Shown: piece by piece, positions 33,736 through 41,879 of the stretch
Layout of the letters: the number at the start of each line of letters is the position of its first letter
Numbering within the stretch: position 1 is the first letter of the stretch
Assembly: GCA_017435365.1 (NCBI GenBank)
Contig: JAFSFD010000023.1
Coordinates: 1-64,000 of the forward strand
Direction: 5' to 3'
Length of the DNA: 64,000 nt
Source: Akkermansia sp.
GTDB lineage: Bacteria > Verrucomicrobiota > Verrucomicrobiia > Verrucomicrobiales > Akkermansiaceae
The notes under the pieces: generated by a model
What the model was told of the DNA's origin: nothing
What the model saw: the letters and a program-made list of their open reading frames with translations, nothing else
The model's database searches: none
Translations under genes and position numbers: made by a program

Positions 33736-35033
33736 GCAAGAACCCGGCAGAACTGAATCCCTATACTGACATCGACCGCGCCTTGAATATTCCCAGGCGC
33801 GTAGGTAATCGCCGCCGCAATGGCTATGAGCTGACGAGGCAGCGCGACATGGTGCCCATCGCCATGGGTGCCGCTACGGCAGCGGTGGTGGTGCATGCCA
33901 TGCTCTGGGTGTATTTCCCCTCCTTATCGGTGCTGGGCCTTGGCAAGCTGGTGGATGTGCCGGCTGAGGTGAAGGATCTGGAGACCGTGCGTGTGGTCGT
34001 GAAAGAACCACCCAAGGAGGAGAAGATAGAAGAAGCCCCGGAGCAGGAAATCGTGGAGCAGCAGCCTCAGGAAATCGAGGAAATCAAGCATGAACCGGAG
34101 GAAATCGATATTCTGGATGTGGATGTGCCTGAGCTGGTGATGGCTCCCGGCCCCACGGAGCTGGCGGTATCGGAGCCGGTGTATGCCGCCGAGGAAGAGA
34201 CCCCGGTGAGTGAAATGCCGCCGGCGCAGCTGGATTTGAATGCCTTGCAGACCAAGGATTTGACGGAAGAGGCACTGGCCATTCCTGAACCCACGCCGGT
34301 GAACAGCAACGAGGTGGTGGCTGCCGCTACTGCCCAGACCGAAGTGCTGGAAGATGCTTCTTCCCTGATGGAGCAGGATTTGCGCAAGGCTGCCAGTGAG
34401 GCCGGCAACTCCAACCTGCCCAGCGATACCCGCAGCCTGGCCCAGCTCATGGGCGAGGAGCACCTGGGCTCCGGCTCCGGTGTGGCGCGTCTGGGGGCGG
34501 ATGTGCTTTTCGGATTCAATGAGTGCCAGCTGAAGAATTCTGCCCGCATCACAATGCTGCAACTGGCTGCCCTCATTCAGAAGAACCCGCACACATATTT
34601 TGTGATTGAAGGGCACACTGACAGCGTGGGTGGCGCGGCATATAACGCGCTTCTCGGTCTGCAGCGAGCTGCTGCCGTGCGCGCCTGGCTGGTGGGCAAT
34701 GGGGTGCCGGTGGAAAATGTGTATGTGCGCTCCTGCGGCAGCTCCATGCCGCTGGCTCCGACCACGGGCGACCGCGACCAGCAGAAGCTGAACCGCCGCG
34801 TGGAAATCCACATGCGCGCCGGTGGTGAGGAATTGCCTGCCGGTGCCTGCGATTATAAGTATAATGTAGACCTGACCACGAAAATCAGCCAGCAGCTGGC
34901 CAAGGGGGTGAAAGTGCCGGAAACGCCCGCTTTCCGTCTCCCCGTGGGGGCCACACGCGAACAGCGCGCTGCAGCAGAGGCTGCTCGCAAGAAAGCAGAG
35001 CAGAACAGGAAGAAGGGCAGAAATGGTCGTTGA
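33732..35033 (+). CDS. Inner-membrane OmpA-domain protein with TonB-like N-terminus
   Basis: 433 residues from a TTG whose last two bases are shared with the previous stop. The cytosolic N-terminus is short and basic. One membrane helix follows (about 41-62) with His55 and Ser66, at the 11-residue spacing of the TonB/TolA SHLS signature. An acidic Glu/Pro linker spans about 85-155. The OmpA-like peptidoglycan-binding domain (about 255-365) shows FGFNECQLK, IEGHTDSVGGAAYN and LNRRVEIHM. The tail is basic. An energised link between inner membrane and cell wall is inferred. Confidence 0.8.
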   Translation: MSKNPAELNPYTDIDRALNIPRRVGNRRRNGYELTRQRDMVPIAMGAATAAVVVHAMLWVYFPSLSVLGLGKLVDVPAEVKDLETVRVVVKEPPKEEKIEEAPEQEIVEQQPQEIEEIKHEPEEIDILDVDVPELVMAPGPTELAVSEPVYAAEEETPVSEMPPAQLDLNALQTKDLTEEALAIPEPTPVNSNEVVAAATAQTEVLEDASSLMEQDLRKAASEAGNSNLPSDTRSLAQLMGEEHLGSGSGVARLGADVLFGFNECQLKNSARITMLQLAALIQKNPHTYFVIEGHTDSVGGAAYNALLGLQRAAAVRAWLVGNGVPVENVYVRSCGSSMPLAPTTGDRDQQKLNRRVEIHMRAGGEELPAGACDYKYNVDLTTKISQQLAKGVKVPETPAFRLPVGATREQRAAAEAARKKAEQNRKKGRNGR

Positions 35034-35868
35034 GGAAGGTCAGGTGCTGCCCGGCCGGGCCTTGCCTTTCTGCGGAAACTGCCGCTGGCTGATTTCGCTG
35101 GACTATGATGAGACGCTGCGCACGCATGACCCGGCGCAGCCGGTGCCTGCGGCCTTTTATGAACTGATGCGCGCGTGGCGACCGCTGGGCGTGCGCTGGG
35201 GTATCAATACCGGGCGCACCTTGCCGTACCTCTGCGGGGAGCTTCTGCCCACGGCTCCCTTTCTGCCGGATTTTATCTGCACTTGCGAGCGTTATGCTTA
35301 TGTGGCTCAGGAGGATGGCGCACTGCACCCCCTGCGCGAGCACAACGCCCGCTGCCTGGCTCACAATATGCAGGTGCTCGAGCTGGTTCGCCCGCTCCTG
35401 CATGAGCAGCTCCGCGCGCTCCGCAGCGCCAGCCCGCAGTTGCAGTGGATTGTGGCTCCCACCGACCCGCTCTCTGTGGAAGCTGCGGACTCCGCCACCA
35501 TGGACAGCATCATGGATTTCCTGAATCCCTTTGTGGCCGGCCTTGAGGGAGTTTCCGCCCAGCGGGCCGGGCGTTACATGCGCCTGGCCGATGCCCGCTA
35601 CTGCAAGGGCACCGCCCTGCAGACCGTGGCTCACGAATGGAAGGTGCCCCCGCAGAACTGGGTCATGCTGGGCGATGGCCACAATGACCTGCACGCCTTC
35701 CGCCTGTTTCCTGCTGCTTTCTGCGGGGCTCCCTCTACCGCCCACCCGGAGGTGCTGGCCTGGATGCATGCGCAGGGTAAATATGTTTCCTCCACCCCCG
35801 GTGTGATGGAAATCCTGCACGCATGGTATGACCGTACCATGACAGAATGTAAACAAAATCCGTCTTAA
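35023..35868 (+). CDS. HAD-superfamily hydrolase (type IIB, sucrose-phosphatase-like)
   Basis: 281 residues. Motif I SLDYDETL has the two Asp of HAD phosphatases (residues 26 and 28). Motif IV GDGHNDLHAF is complete. The cap domain (about 90-190) fits the Cof/sucrose-phosphatase class. It overlaps the OmpA-domain gene by 11 nt, so it belongs to that operon. The substrate is unknown; a sugar phosphate is likely. Confidence 0.82.
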   Translation: MVVEEGQVLPGRALPFCGNCRWLISLDYDETLRTHDPAQPVPAAFYELMRAWRPLGVRWGINTGRTLPYLCGELLPTAPFLPDFICTCERYAYVAQEDGALHPLREHNARCLAHNMQVLELVRPLLHEQLRALRSASPQLQWIVAPTDPLSVEAADSATMDSIMDFLNPFVAGLEGVSAQRAGRYMRLADARYCKGTALQTVAHEWKVPPQNWVMLGDGHNDLHAFRLFPAAFCGAPSTAHPEVLAWMHAQGKYVSSTPGVMEILHAWYDRTMTECKQNPS

Positions 35869-35882
35869 AATTCGCTTTCGAC

Positions 35883-35912
35883 TTGACTTTTCGGGCAAAT
35901 GATAGTTTTATA
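35883..35912 (+). promoter_or_regulatory. Promoter of the small ribosomal-type gene
   Basis: -35 TTGACT (35883-35888), 18-nt spacer, -10 TTTATA (35907-35912). The 5' leader is about 65 nt, longer than usual in this window. Confidence 0.5.
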
Positions 35913-35984
35913 TTTCCCCGTTAGCCCCCAGGGCAACCGACAATTCTCCCAATCGAGAAAACCACAAACGACACATAAATCATT

Positions 35985-36089
35985 ATGGGATCGCTTAAGA
36001 AGAGACGTAAGGCCAAGATTAACAAGCACAAGCGCAGCAAGCGCATGCGCCAGAACCGCCACAAGAAGCGTTTGCGTTACAAGTCCTAA
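35985..36089 (+). CDS. 34-residue AURKAIP1/COX24-like small ribosomal protein
   Basis: A very short gene: 34 residues, 20 of them Lys, Arg or His. It begins MGSLKKRRKAKINKHKRSKR and ends RLRYKS. The basic KKRRKAKINKHKRSKRMRQN block is that of the AURKAIP1/COX24 family, which includes mycobacterial bS22 and mitochondrial mS38 at the decoding centre. The gene has its own promoter and a strong terminator at 36133-36170, supporting real expression. Ribosomal association is inferred from the family. Confidence 0.85.
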   Translation: MGSLKKRRKAKINKHKRSKRMRQNRHKKRLRYKS

Positions 36090-36132
36090 GCTGCGCGCTT
36101 AGGCCACGTCCGCAAGCGACGCTGTTCTTTTC

Positions 36133-36170
36133 ACGGCACTGTTTCCCACCGGATTCAGTGCCGTTTTTTT
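36133..36170 (+). terminator. Rho-independent terminator after the 34-residue gene
   Basis: A 9-bp stem ACGGCACTG/CAGTGCCGT (36133-36141 with 36156-36164) with a 14-nt loop, followed by seven T. Confidence 0.85.
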
Positions 36171-36200
36171 ATTGATTACGAAGCGTTTAGATGCGTACAC

Positions 36201-36229
36201 TTGCCAAATTGATATTCCTTTGGTATAAT
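36201..36229 (+). promoter_or_regulatory. Promoter of trkH operon
   Basis: -35 TTGCCA (36201-36206), 17-nt spacer, consensus -10 TATAAT (36224-36229). The GTG start follows after 8 nt. Confidence 0.75.
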
Positions 36230-36237
36230 GATCGCAC

Positions 36238-38028
36238 GTGAGACCTCAGACTCAAAAGGAACACCGCCACAGGGTGCTGGAATTGCCGGAGATACTGTCC
36301 GGGCTGCTGGTGCTTTTCGTGGTGCTGTGGGAGGCCTGTTTTGAGGGTGTGGCCAATTCGCCAGCCTACCGGGAAGCCTTTGTGGATGGCACTTACCTGT
36401 TGTTGTGCGGTCTGGTGTGGTTCAACACGCTGGTGGTGATTCTGCATCTGGTGAGTGAATGGGTGCGCTACGGGGTGCCGGGGCGCTTCCTGTGGGTGCA
36501 GTTGCTGGTGGGCATCGTGGCTTCGGCGGTTATCTACGGATGTGTATGGGAGATTTTCGGGCGCTGGGCCTTTCTGGCAAGTCTGGTGTGCAGTTTCCTG
36601 CTGGGGGGCTTTTCCCTCGGCACGCTGGGCAACATCATTCTGGCCCGCCGCTCAAATCCGGTGAACAATGGCAGCCGCTGGTCACCGGCGGTGCGCTTCT
36701 TCACCTATATGGTGGGTCTGGTGCTGCTCAGTACGCTTCTGCTGCTGACGCCCGGCGCCACGAATACCCCGATTTCCCTGGTAGATGCGTTTTTCACCTG
36801 TGCATCGGCCACTTCGATAACCGGCCTCACCTCTGTGGATGTGGCCTCGACCTTCACCCCGCTGGGTAAACTGGTGCTGCTGCTGGATATCCAGATTGGC
36901 GCCATCGGCGTGATGACTTTTTCCTATTTTGTGCTCATGATGGTGGGCAAGCGCCTGGCGGTGCGCGATAGTATGTCTGTTTCCGGCATGCTGGACCAGC
37001 AGGGGGTGAATGTGGTGCCATCGCTGTTGCGGGCTGTATTCTTTGTGACCCTGCTGGCGGAGGCAGTGGGCGCCGTGAGCCTGTATTATCTCTGGAAGGA
37101 CATGCCCGGCTTCCCGCAGGAGGATTTGTGGGGCTATGCGGTTTTTCATGCTGTTTCTGCGTTCTGCAATGCGGGTATCAATATTTTCCCGAGCGGAATG
37201 GAGCAGGTGGGGGTGGCAAATTGCAAGATGGTGCAGCTGGTCATGATGCTGCTGGTGCTGGCGGGTACGGTGGGCTTCGGTGTATATCTGGAGGGACTGA
37301 CTCGCCTGAAGAATAAGCTGGCCGGCAAGCGCAGCGCCCTGCGCTGGAGTACAAACTCCTGGCTGGTAATCCGGGTGATGCTGATTGTGATGCTGGTGGG
37401 CACGGTGGGCCTCACCCTGCTGGCTGCTTTTGAGCCTTCTGCCCACCAGGCTCATGGCACGTTCAACCTCTGGGAGTCTCTGTGGAATGCGGTGGGACGC
37501 TCGGCCGGGTTTTCACTCAGCGACATCGGCGAATACGGCCCGGTTTACCAGCTTTTCCTGGCTTTTCTGATGTTTGTGGGTGGCAACCCCGCCGGTACAG
37601 GCGGCGGTGTGTATGCACCGGTGTTTGCGCTGTGCCTGCTGGAGGTATACCGTGTGTTGCAAGGCAAGCAGGACCTGGAGCTGCACAACCGCCGCATAGC
37701 CCGCAACACCGTGGAGCGAGCCATGGCCACAGTGGTGCTTTCCATTTTCTGGATTGTATTCACTACGCTGCTGCTTATGCTGCTGGAGCCGGCTGTGGCG
37801 CAGCAGCCGCAGGGGGTGGTGAAGCTGCTCTTCATGGAGGTGAGTGCCTACACCACCACCGGTTTTGACCTGGGCGCCCTGAATCAGATTTCGTCTGTTT
37901 CCAAGTTGCTCGTATCGCTCAACATGCTGTTCGGGCGCGTGGGCATGTTCACCTTCATGCTTATCTTCATCCGCCAGAAGGAACCTAACCCCATCCGCCT
38001 GCCGGAAACTCGTTTACCCCTCAACTGA
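36238..38028 (+). CDS. trkH: TrkH/KtrB-family potassium transporter
   Basis: 596 residues, somewhat longer than TrkH (about 483) because of extra N-terminal membrane segments (about 15-135). The four pore loops are visible as SATSITGLTS, HAVSAFCNAGIN, NAVGRSAGFS and VSAYTTTGFDLG, each with the filter Gly. The start is GTG right after a consensus promoter; no downstream ATG fits. With the following trkA it forms a K+ uptake system in the inner membrane. Confidence 0.92.
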   Translation: MRPQTQKEHRHRVLELPEILSGLLVLFVVLWEACFEGVANSPAYREAFVDGTYLLLCGLVWFNTLVVILHLVSEWVRYGVPGRFLWVQLLVGIVASAVIYGCVWEIFGRWAFLASLVCSFLLGGFSLGTLGNIILARRSNPVNNGSRWSPAVRFFTYMVGLVLLSTLLLLTPGATNTPISLVDAFFTCASATSITGLTSVDVASTFTPLGKLVLLLDIQIGAIGVMTFSYFVLMMVGKRLAVRDSMSVSGMLDQQGVNVVPSLLRAVFFVTLLAEAVGAVSLYYLWKDMPGFPQEDLWGYAVFHAVSAFCNAGINIFPSGMEQVGVANCKMVQLVMMLLVLAGTVGFGVYLEGLTRLKNKLAGKRSALRWSTNSWLVIRVMLIVMLVGTVGLTLLAAFEPSAHQAHGTFNLWESLWNAVGRSAGFSLSDIGEYGPVYQLFLAFLMFVGGNPAGTGGGVYAPVFALCLLEVYRVLQGKQDLELHNRRIARNTVERAMATVVLSIFWIVFTTLLLMLLEPAVAQQPQGVVKLLFMEVSAYTTTGFDLGALNQISSVSKLLVSLNMLFGRVGMFTFMLIFIRQKEPNPIRLPETRLPLN

Positions 38029-38037
38029 TAAATTGTT

Positions 38038-38751
38038 ATGAAATTCGTTATTATCGGTATTGGTCAGTTCGGCCGCGCCCTGGCTCTGCATCTGGCAGAT
38101 TTAGGCTTTGAAGTCACCATCCTGGACGAGCGCGAATCCATCATCACTGAGTTGAAGGACCGTGTGACGTATGCTCTGGTGGGCGATGCCACGGATATCC
38201 GCGTGCTGCGCCAGCTGGAACTGGTTGGCGAGGATACCTATGTGATTGTGGCCGTGGGTGAGCAGTTTGAGCGAAACCTCCTCATTACTGCCCAATTGAA
38301 GGAGCTGGGAGCCACAAACCTGATGACCCGCAGTGTGAACGAATTGCATGGCAAACTGCTCAAGCTCATCGGCGTGAATGACCTTATCCGTGTGGAGGAT
38401 GTGGCCGCCCGCCAGCTGGCTGCCCGCTTCACGAATGAGGGTATGATGCGCCTGCGCCGCATGGATGCCACTCACTCCCTGGCCGATGTTCGCCTGCCGG
38501 AGGAATGGGTGGGCCGCAAGCTTATGGATGTGGGACTGCGCTCGGAGTTCCGCCTGAACCTGCTGACGGTGAGACGCGGCAAGGTGAAGGAGAACCCGAC
38601 CCCGGACGATGTGCTTTCCGAGCCCGAGCAGCCGGTCATTGATATGCCGGATGCCTCCCTGGAGTTTCAGCTGGGCGATGTGCTGGTGGTGTTCGGCAAG
38701 GACGGTGACTTGCAGCGTTTTGTGGAAAAATTTGACTTGCAGGGGGAATGA
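38038..38751 (+). CDS. trkA: TrkA/KtrA-type K+ channel regulatory subunit
   Basis: 237 residues: one RCK domain pair, as in KtrA. The Rossmann motif GIGQFGRALA is near the N-terminus, and GDATDIRVLRQL follows. The RCK_C domain (about 130-220) ends in LQFQLGDVLVVFGKDGDL-like strands. It gates the TrkH partner in response to nucleotides. The gene is 9 nt after trkH and overlaps the HAD gene by 4 nt. Confidence 0.92.
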   Translation: MKFVIIGIGQFGRALALHLADLGFEVTILDERESIITELKDRVTYALVGDATDIRVLRQLELVGEDTYVIVAVGEQFERNLLITAQLKELGATNLMTRSVNELHGKLLKLIGVNDLIRVEDVAARQLAARFTNEGMMRLRRMDATHSLADVRLPEEWVGRKLMDVGLRSEFRLNLLTVRRGKVKENPTPDDVLSEPEQPVIDMPDASLEFQLGDVLVVFGKDGDLQRFVEKFDLQGE

Positions 38752-39374
38752 GCGCGCGCGTGACACTGCCGGAGAAACGATACGCCGGCTACATTTTTGA
38801 CCTGGACGGTACGCTGGTGGACAGCATGCCGGTGCATTACAAAGCCTGGCGCTGGGCGCTGCGGGAGCATGGTGCCCCGCAGCACGTTTTCCGGTGGGAG
38901 GAGTTTGTGGCTCACGGCGGTATGGCCGCACCGGATATCGTGGCCGACCTGAATGCGACATACGGCCTGAGCATGGAGCCCGAGACCGTGGCGGATGACA
39001 AACGCAACCGCTATGCCTGGCTCCTGCAGAATGAAACGCTGCCTGTTATCCCGGAGACGGTCAATCTCGTGCGCCGGCTCAAAGAGCAGGGGATTCCCTA
39101 CGCCATCGGCACCGGCAGCATGCCCTCCGGTGCCACGGATACCCTGGAATCGGCCGGTGTGGCAGATTTATTTCCTATCATGGTGACTCCGGCGGATGTG
39201 CCGCCGGGATTCGGTAAACCCAGACCGGATATTTTCCTGCTGTGCGCTGAACGCATGGGGGTGAATCCACGCGAATGCGTGGTGTTTGAAGATGCCGAAC
39301 CCGGTATCCAGGCTGCCATGGTCGGTGGAATGGACTACGTGCGCGTGGGCGAATGCCCGCCGGTGCGCGATTAA
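38748..39374 (+). CDS. HAD-superfamily phosphatase, beta-phosphoglucomutase-like
   Basis: 208 residues. Motif I FDLDGTLVDSMPVHYKAW is that of subfamily IA phosphatases and beta-phosphoglucomutase. The motif II/III positions (GTGSMPSG; GKPRPDIFL) and motif IV VFEDAEPGIQAA are intact. It probably removes phosphate from a sugar phosphate or acts as mutase. It is the third gene of the trkH operon (4-nt overlap) and its last 4 nt overlap the convergent gene. Confidence 0.85.
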   Translation: MSARVTLPEKRYAGYIFDLDGTLVDSMPVHYKAWRWALREHGAPQHVFRWEEFVAHGGMAAPDIVADLNATYGLSMEPETVADDKRNRYAWLLQNETLPVIPETVNLVRRLKEQGIPYAIGTGSMPSGATDTLESAGVADLFPIMVTPADVPPGFGKPRPDIFLLCAERMGVNPRECVVFEDAEPGIQAAMVGGMDYVRVGECPPVRD

Positions 39375-40183
39375 TCGTGAATCCCACAGCGGCGCACGCA
39401 CTCTTCCCAGGTGGTGGGGGCTTGCATGAGCTCGGTGAGCCAGGGCTCATCCGGCAGCTTGTGGGCGCGGTTGAATGCCGCCGGACGGGTGATGCGCGTG
39501 AAGAGCACGCGTTTCATGGCGCTTTTCGGGATGCGGCGCAGCCCGTAGCCTGCGGGCTGTCCCTCCCGCGCCTTGTGCGATGACCACACGCAGGCTGTGT
39601 CGCCCTCGTCCTTGACCAGTATGACCAGGTGCCCCCGCTCCCGGCCGCCTATGTGCTCGTTCCACCAGATTTTCAGAACATCGGATGGCCGGGCCTGCTT
39701 CCAATCGGTGAAATTGACGCCGGCGCCCAGCCGGTGAACCAGCAGGGCAAAGCCGGGGCCGTTTGCGTTTGCGTACCCCCAGGGACCCTCTCCGTCCTTG
39801 ACCAGGCGTGGCATGAGCGCCTGCCAGGCTGCGGGGGAAATGGCCCGGTAACGGTTCTGCGTTTCCCAGTGTAACAATGCAGAGAGTGTGGCCACCCACA
39901 CCGCCGATGAGCAGAACGATGGGCGCGCAACCATCGGGTTGAAAAGCGGTCGCTTCCGGCGCGCGTCCCAGGTGAAGGAATCTACCAGCGCCTGCTTGGC
40001 TCTGTCGTCCGTGCTGTAGCCACCCGGGCCGATGCGCTGCATGGACATGATGGCCCCCTGCATGCTTTTCCACCACGGATAGGCGGCTCGTGCACCGGTG
40101 ACGCTACGGTGCCTGAGTTGCTGTGCTTCAGTCATCGGGGCGCAGCAGAGCAGAAGAAGTAGTGCCAGAGATAGAAAACGCAT
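39371..40183 (-). CDS. Secreted protein, possible NlpC/P60-like cysteine hydrolase
   Basis: 270 residues from the ATG at 40183, which gives a clean signal peptide (about 1-20, ending TEAQ); a longer in-frame start at 40222 would bury it. FCSSAVWVATLSALL and the later RERGHLVILVKDEGD suggest a Cys and His placed as in papain-like NlpC/P60 or CHAP hydrolases. This is a pattern guess; no family match can be claimed. The gene converges on the trkH operon. Confidence 0.6.
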   Translation of the reverse strand: MRFLSLALLLLLCCAPMTEAQQLRHRSVTGARAAYPWWKSMQGAIMSMQRIGPGGYSTDDRAKQALVDSFTWDARRKRPLFNPMVARPSFCSSAVWVATLSALLHWETQNRYRAISPAAWQALMPRLVKDGEGPWGYANANGPGFALLVHRLGAGVNFTDWKQARPSDVLKIWWNEHIGGRERGHLVILVKDEGDTACVWSSHKAREGQPAGYGLRRIPKSAMKRVLFTRITRPAAFNRAHKLPDEPWLTELMQAPTTWEECVRRCGIHD

Positions 40184-40195
40184 GTGGTAGCAGAG

Positions 40196-40222
40196 TCTAT
40201 AACACCGGGCAATGGATGGCAA
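40196..40222 (-). promoter_or_regulatory. Possible promoter of the 39371-40183 gene
   Basis: On the minus strand: -35 TTGCCA (40217-40222), 15-nt spacer, -10 TATAGA (40196-40201), 12 nt before the ATG. The spacer is short; TTGCTT with 19 nt is the alternative. Confidence 0.35.
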
Positions 40223-40273
40223 GCAAAATATCCTACAGGATGAAGAGCCTTTAATGTTATAGTCTAATTATGC

Positions 40274-40301
40274 TTGACTTTCAGCTTTCGTTTGCTATGA
40301 T
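40274..40301 (+). promoter_or_regulatory. Promoter of the 40309 gene
   Basis: -35 TTGACT (40274-40279), 16-nt spacer, -10 TATGAT (40296-40301), 7 nt before the ATG, so probably leaderless. Confidence 0.65.
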
Positions 40302-40308
40302 GCACGCC

Positions 40309-41253
40309 ATGAAAAAGACCCTGCTCCTGCTTTCAGTGCTGGCCCCAGCCGCCTGTGCTTCTGAATGGTTTGATTCGCTGGTGGATGATACATCCGCAGT
40401 TGCGTGGAACCTTTATAGCGATTGGCATCATAAGCTGCCGGAGAGCGGGTTGTTCCCCAGCTTCTTCTCTTTTGAGACGGTTTCCAATATGGGCGAACGC
40501 CATGGCGGCTCCACGCTCAGCTGGCAGAAGCTGGGGCTGTGCGTGCCTCTTGCCGACCCCCGAAAATCCGGCGGCAAGGATTGGATGTTCAATGCATCTG
40601 CCAATGCAGAGCTGACCTTCATGGATGCAGATGGTGAGTTTGATTTGCGCCGGAACGAGCTCTATAATTTTTCCCTGCCGGTGACCGCCATCATTCCCCG
40701 CGATAACGGGAATATGATGATTTTTGCCATCGCGCCCGCTCTCGCCACGGATTTTGTACACCGCGCTCACAGTTTTCATGTGAACCTCCTGTTCTCGTAC
40801 AGCGTGCAGCATAGTGAAACATTCACCTATTCCGTGGGTATCGGCCATTCGCCGGATGCCACCATCATGGGCTTCATGCCCGTGTTCTCTTTCGACTGGA
40901 AGATGTCGCCCGAGTGGACGATGCATCTGAGTGGCCTGAATTACAGCATCACGCGCAATATGGGCCAGGGTCTTGAGCTGGGCGCCTTCGTGGATGGCGC
41001 GGGTGGTTCCTGGGCGGTGAGCACGCCGAGCGGCACGCGCATGCTGCGCGTCCGCTCCCTGGTGGCAGGCCTGAAGGCCGCCTACGATTTCTCCAAGCCC
41101 GGTGAAACAAAGAGGCTGGCCATACTTTGCGTAGGCAGCACCCTGATAACCACAGCTGATATTCTGCGCTACAATTCCGACATGGATCGGGTGAAGGGCC
41201 ACCACTATCATCCCGGGTTGTATGTGTCTGCCGCGGTGGACTTCCGTTTCTGA
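40309..41253 (+). CDS. Exported protein with beta-barrel features, unknown function
   Basis: 314 residues. Signal peptide about 1-17 (LLSVLAPAACA). The mature part has alternating polar and hydrophobic strands (FSLPVTAIIP, FHVNLLFSYSVQHS, YVSAAVDFRF) and ends in Phe, features of outer-membrane barrels. The ATG was chosen because the -10 ends 7 nt upstream; an in-frame ATG at 40270 overlaps the -35. It converges on the lipocalin gene 11 nt away. No named family recognised. Confidence 0.68.
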   Translation: MKKTLLLLSVLAPAACASEWFDSLVDDTSAVAWNLYSDWHHKLPESGLFPSFFSFETVSNMGERHGGSTLSWQKLGLCVPLADPRKSGGKDWMFNASANAELTFMDADGEFDLRRNELYNFSLPVTAIIPRDNGNMMIFAIAPALATDFVHRAHSFHVNLLFSYSVQHSETFTYSVGIGHSPDATIMGFMPVFSFDWKMSPEWTMHLSGLNYSITRNMGQGLELGAFVDGAGGSWAVSTPSGTRMLRVRSLVAGLKAAYDFSKPGETKRLAILCVGSTLITTADILRYNSDMDRVKGHHYHPGLYVSAAVDFRF

Positions 41254-41264
41254 CGGGAACCTGA

Positions 41265-41762
41265 CTATTGTCTGGTGAAGCGGAGCTTCGAGGTATCAAA
41301 GCCGCGGCGCTCCGCTTCCTGCTTCAATTTTCTGATGGTTTCAGGTTTCGGGTTGCGCTCCCGCGTGAGCAGCCAGAGGTAGTCTTCATCATCTCCGGAG
41401 ACCAGGGCCGCCTGATAATCCTTATCTACATACAGAATGTGATAAGGAGCTCCGAACCACCAGTAGGGCCATACGAATGAGACTTCCAGGATGCCGTCCT
41501 TGACGGGGAAAGCGCGGCCGGAGGCCTGTTTGAAATGCCCTGTTTCATTTCTGCCGCTGTTCATTACGTTGAGGCTGCCGTCCGGTCCTGGGGTGTAATC
41601 TGTATAGACCTGCTCCATTCCTTCTTCGAACCAGTTCTCGTATCTGGCTTGTTCATACCAGCGCCCCTGGTACCGGGTCAGAGAGACATTTGCCTGCGGT
41701 GTGGTATCGGCTGCGATACAGGTGCTGGCCAGAAGTATCAGAAGTGAATAAAAACTTTTCAT
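41265..41762 (-). CDS. Bacterial lipocalin, Blc-like
   Basis: 165 residues with a signal peptide (about 1-17, ending CIAAD). The lipocalin signature YQGRWYEQARYENWFEEG is the GxW motif near the N-terminus. DYLWLLTRERNPKPETI is the Blc C-terminal segment. The start ATG at 41762 gives the signal; a longer in-frame start lacks one. Blc homologues bind lysophospholipids and fatty acids at the outer membrane. The usual lipoprotein Cys is not obvious, so it may be soluble in the periplasm. Confidence 0.9.
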   Translation of the reverse strand: MKSFYSLLILLASTCIAADTTPQANVSLTRYQGRWYEQARYENWFEEGMEQVYTDYTPGPDGSLNVMNSGRNETGHFKQASGRAFPVKDGILEVSFVWPYWWFGAPYHILYVDKDYQAALVSGDDEDYLWLLTRERNPKPETIRKLKQEAERRGFDTSKLRFTRQ

Positions 41763-41840
41763 AACGCAGAGAGACGGAAAAACCTCTGTTCGTTGATAAA
41801 CTGTTGGCGGGAATAAGACACAAGCTGCTGATATTTGAAC

Positions 41841-41870
41841 TTGCACAAGCGGGCTGAAGCGTGCTATTCT
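41841..41870 (+). promoter_or_regulatory. Promoter of the bamD-lptE operon
   Basis: -35 TTGCAC (41841-41846), 18-nt spacer, -10 TATTCT (41865-41870), 9 nt before the ATG at 41880. Confidence 0.5.
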
Positions 41871-41879
41871 TTAGCTGAC

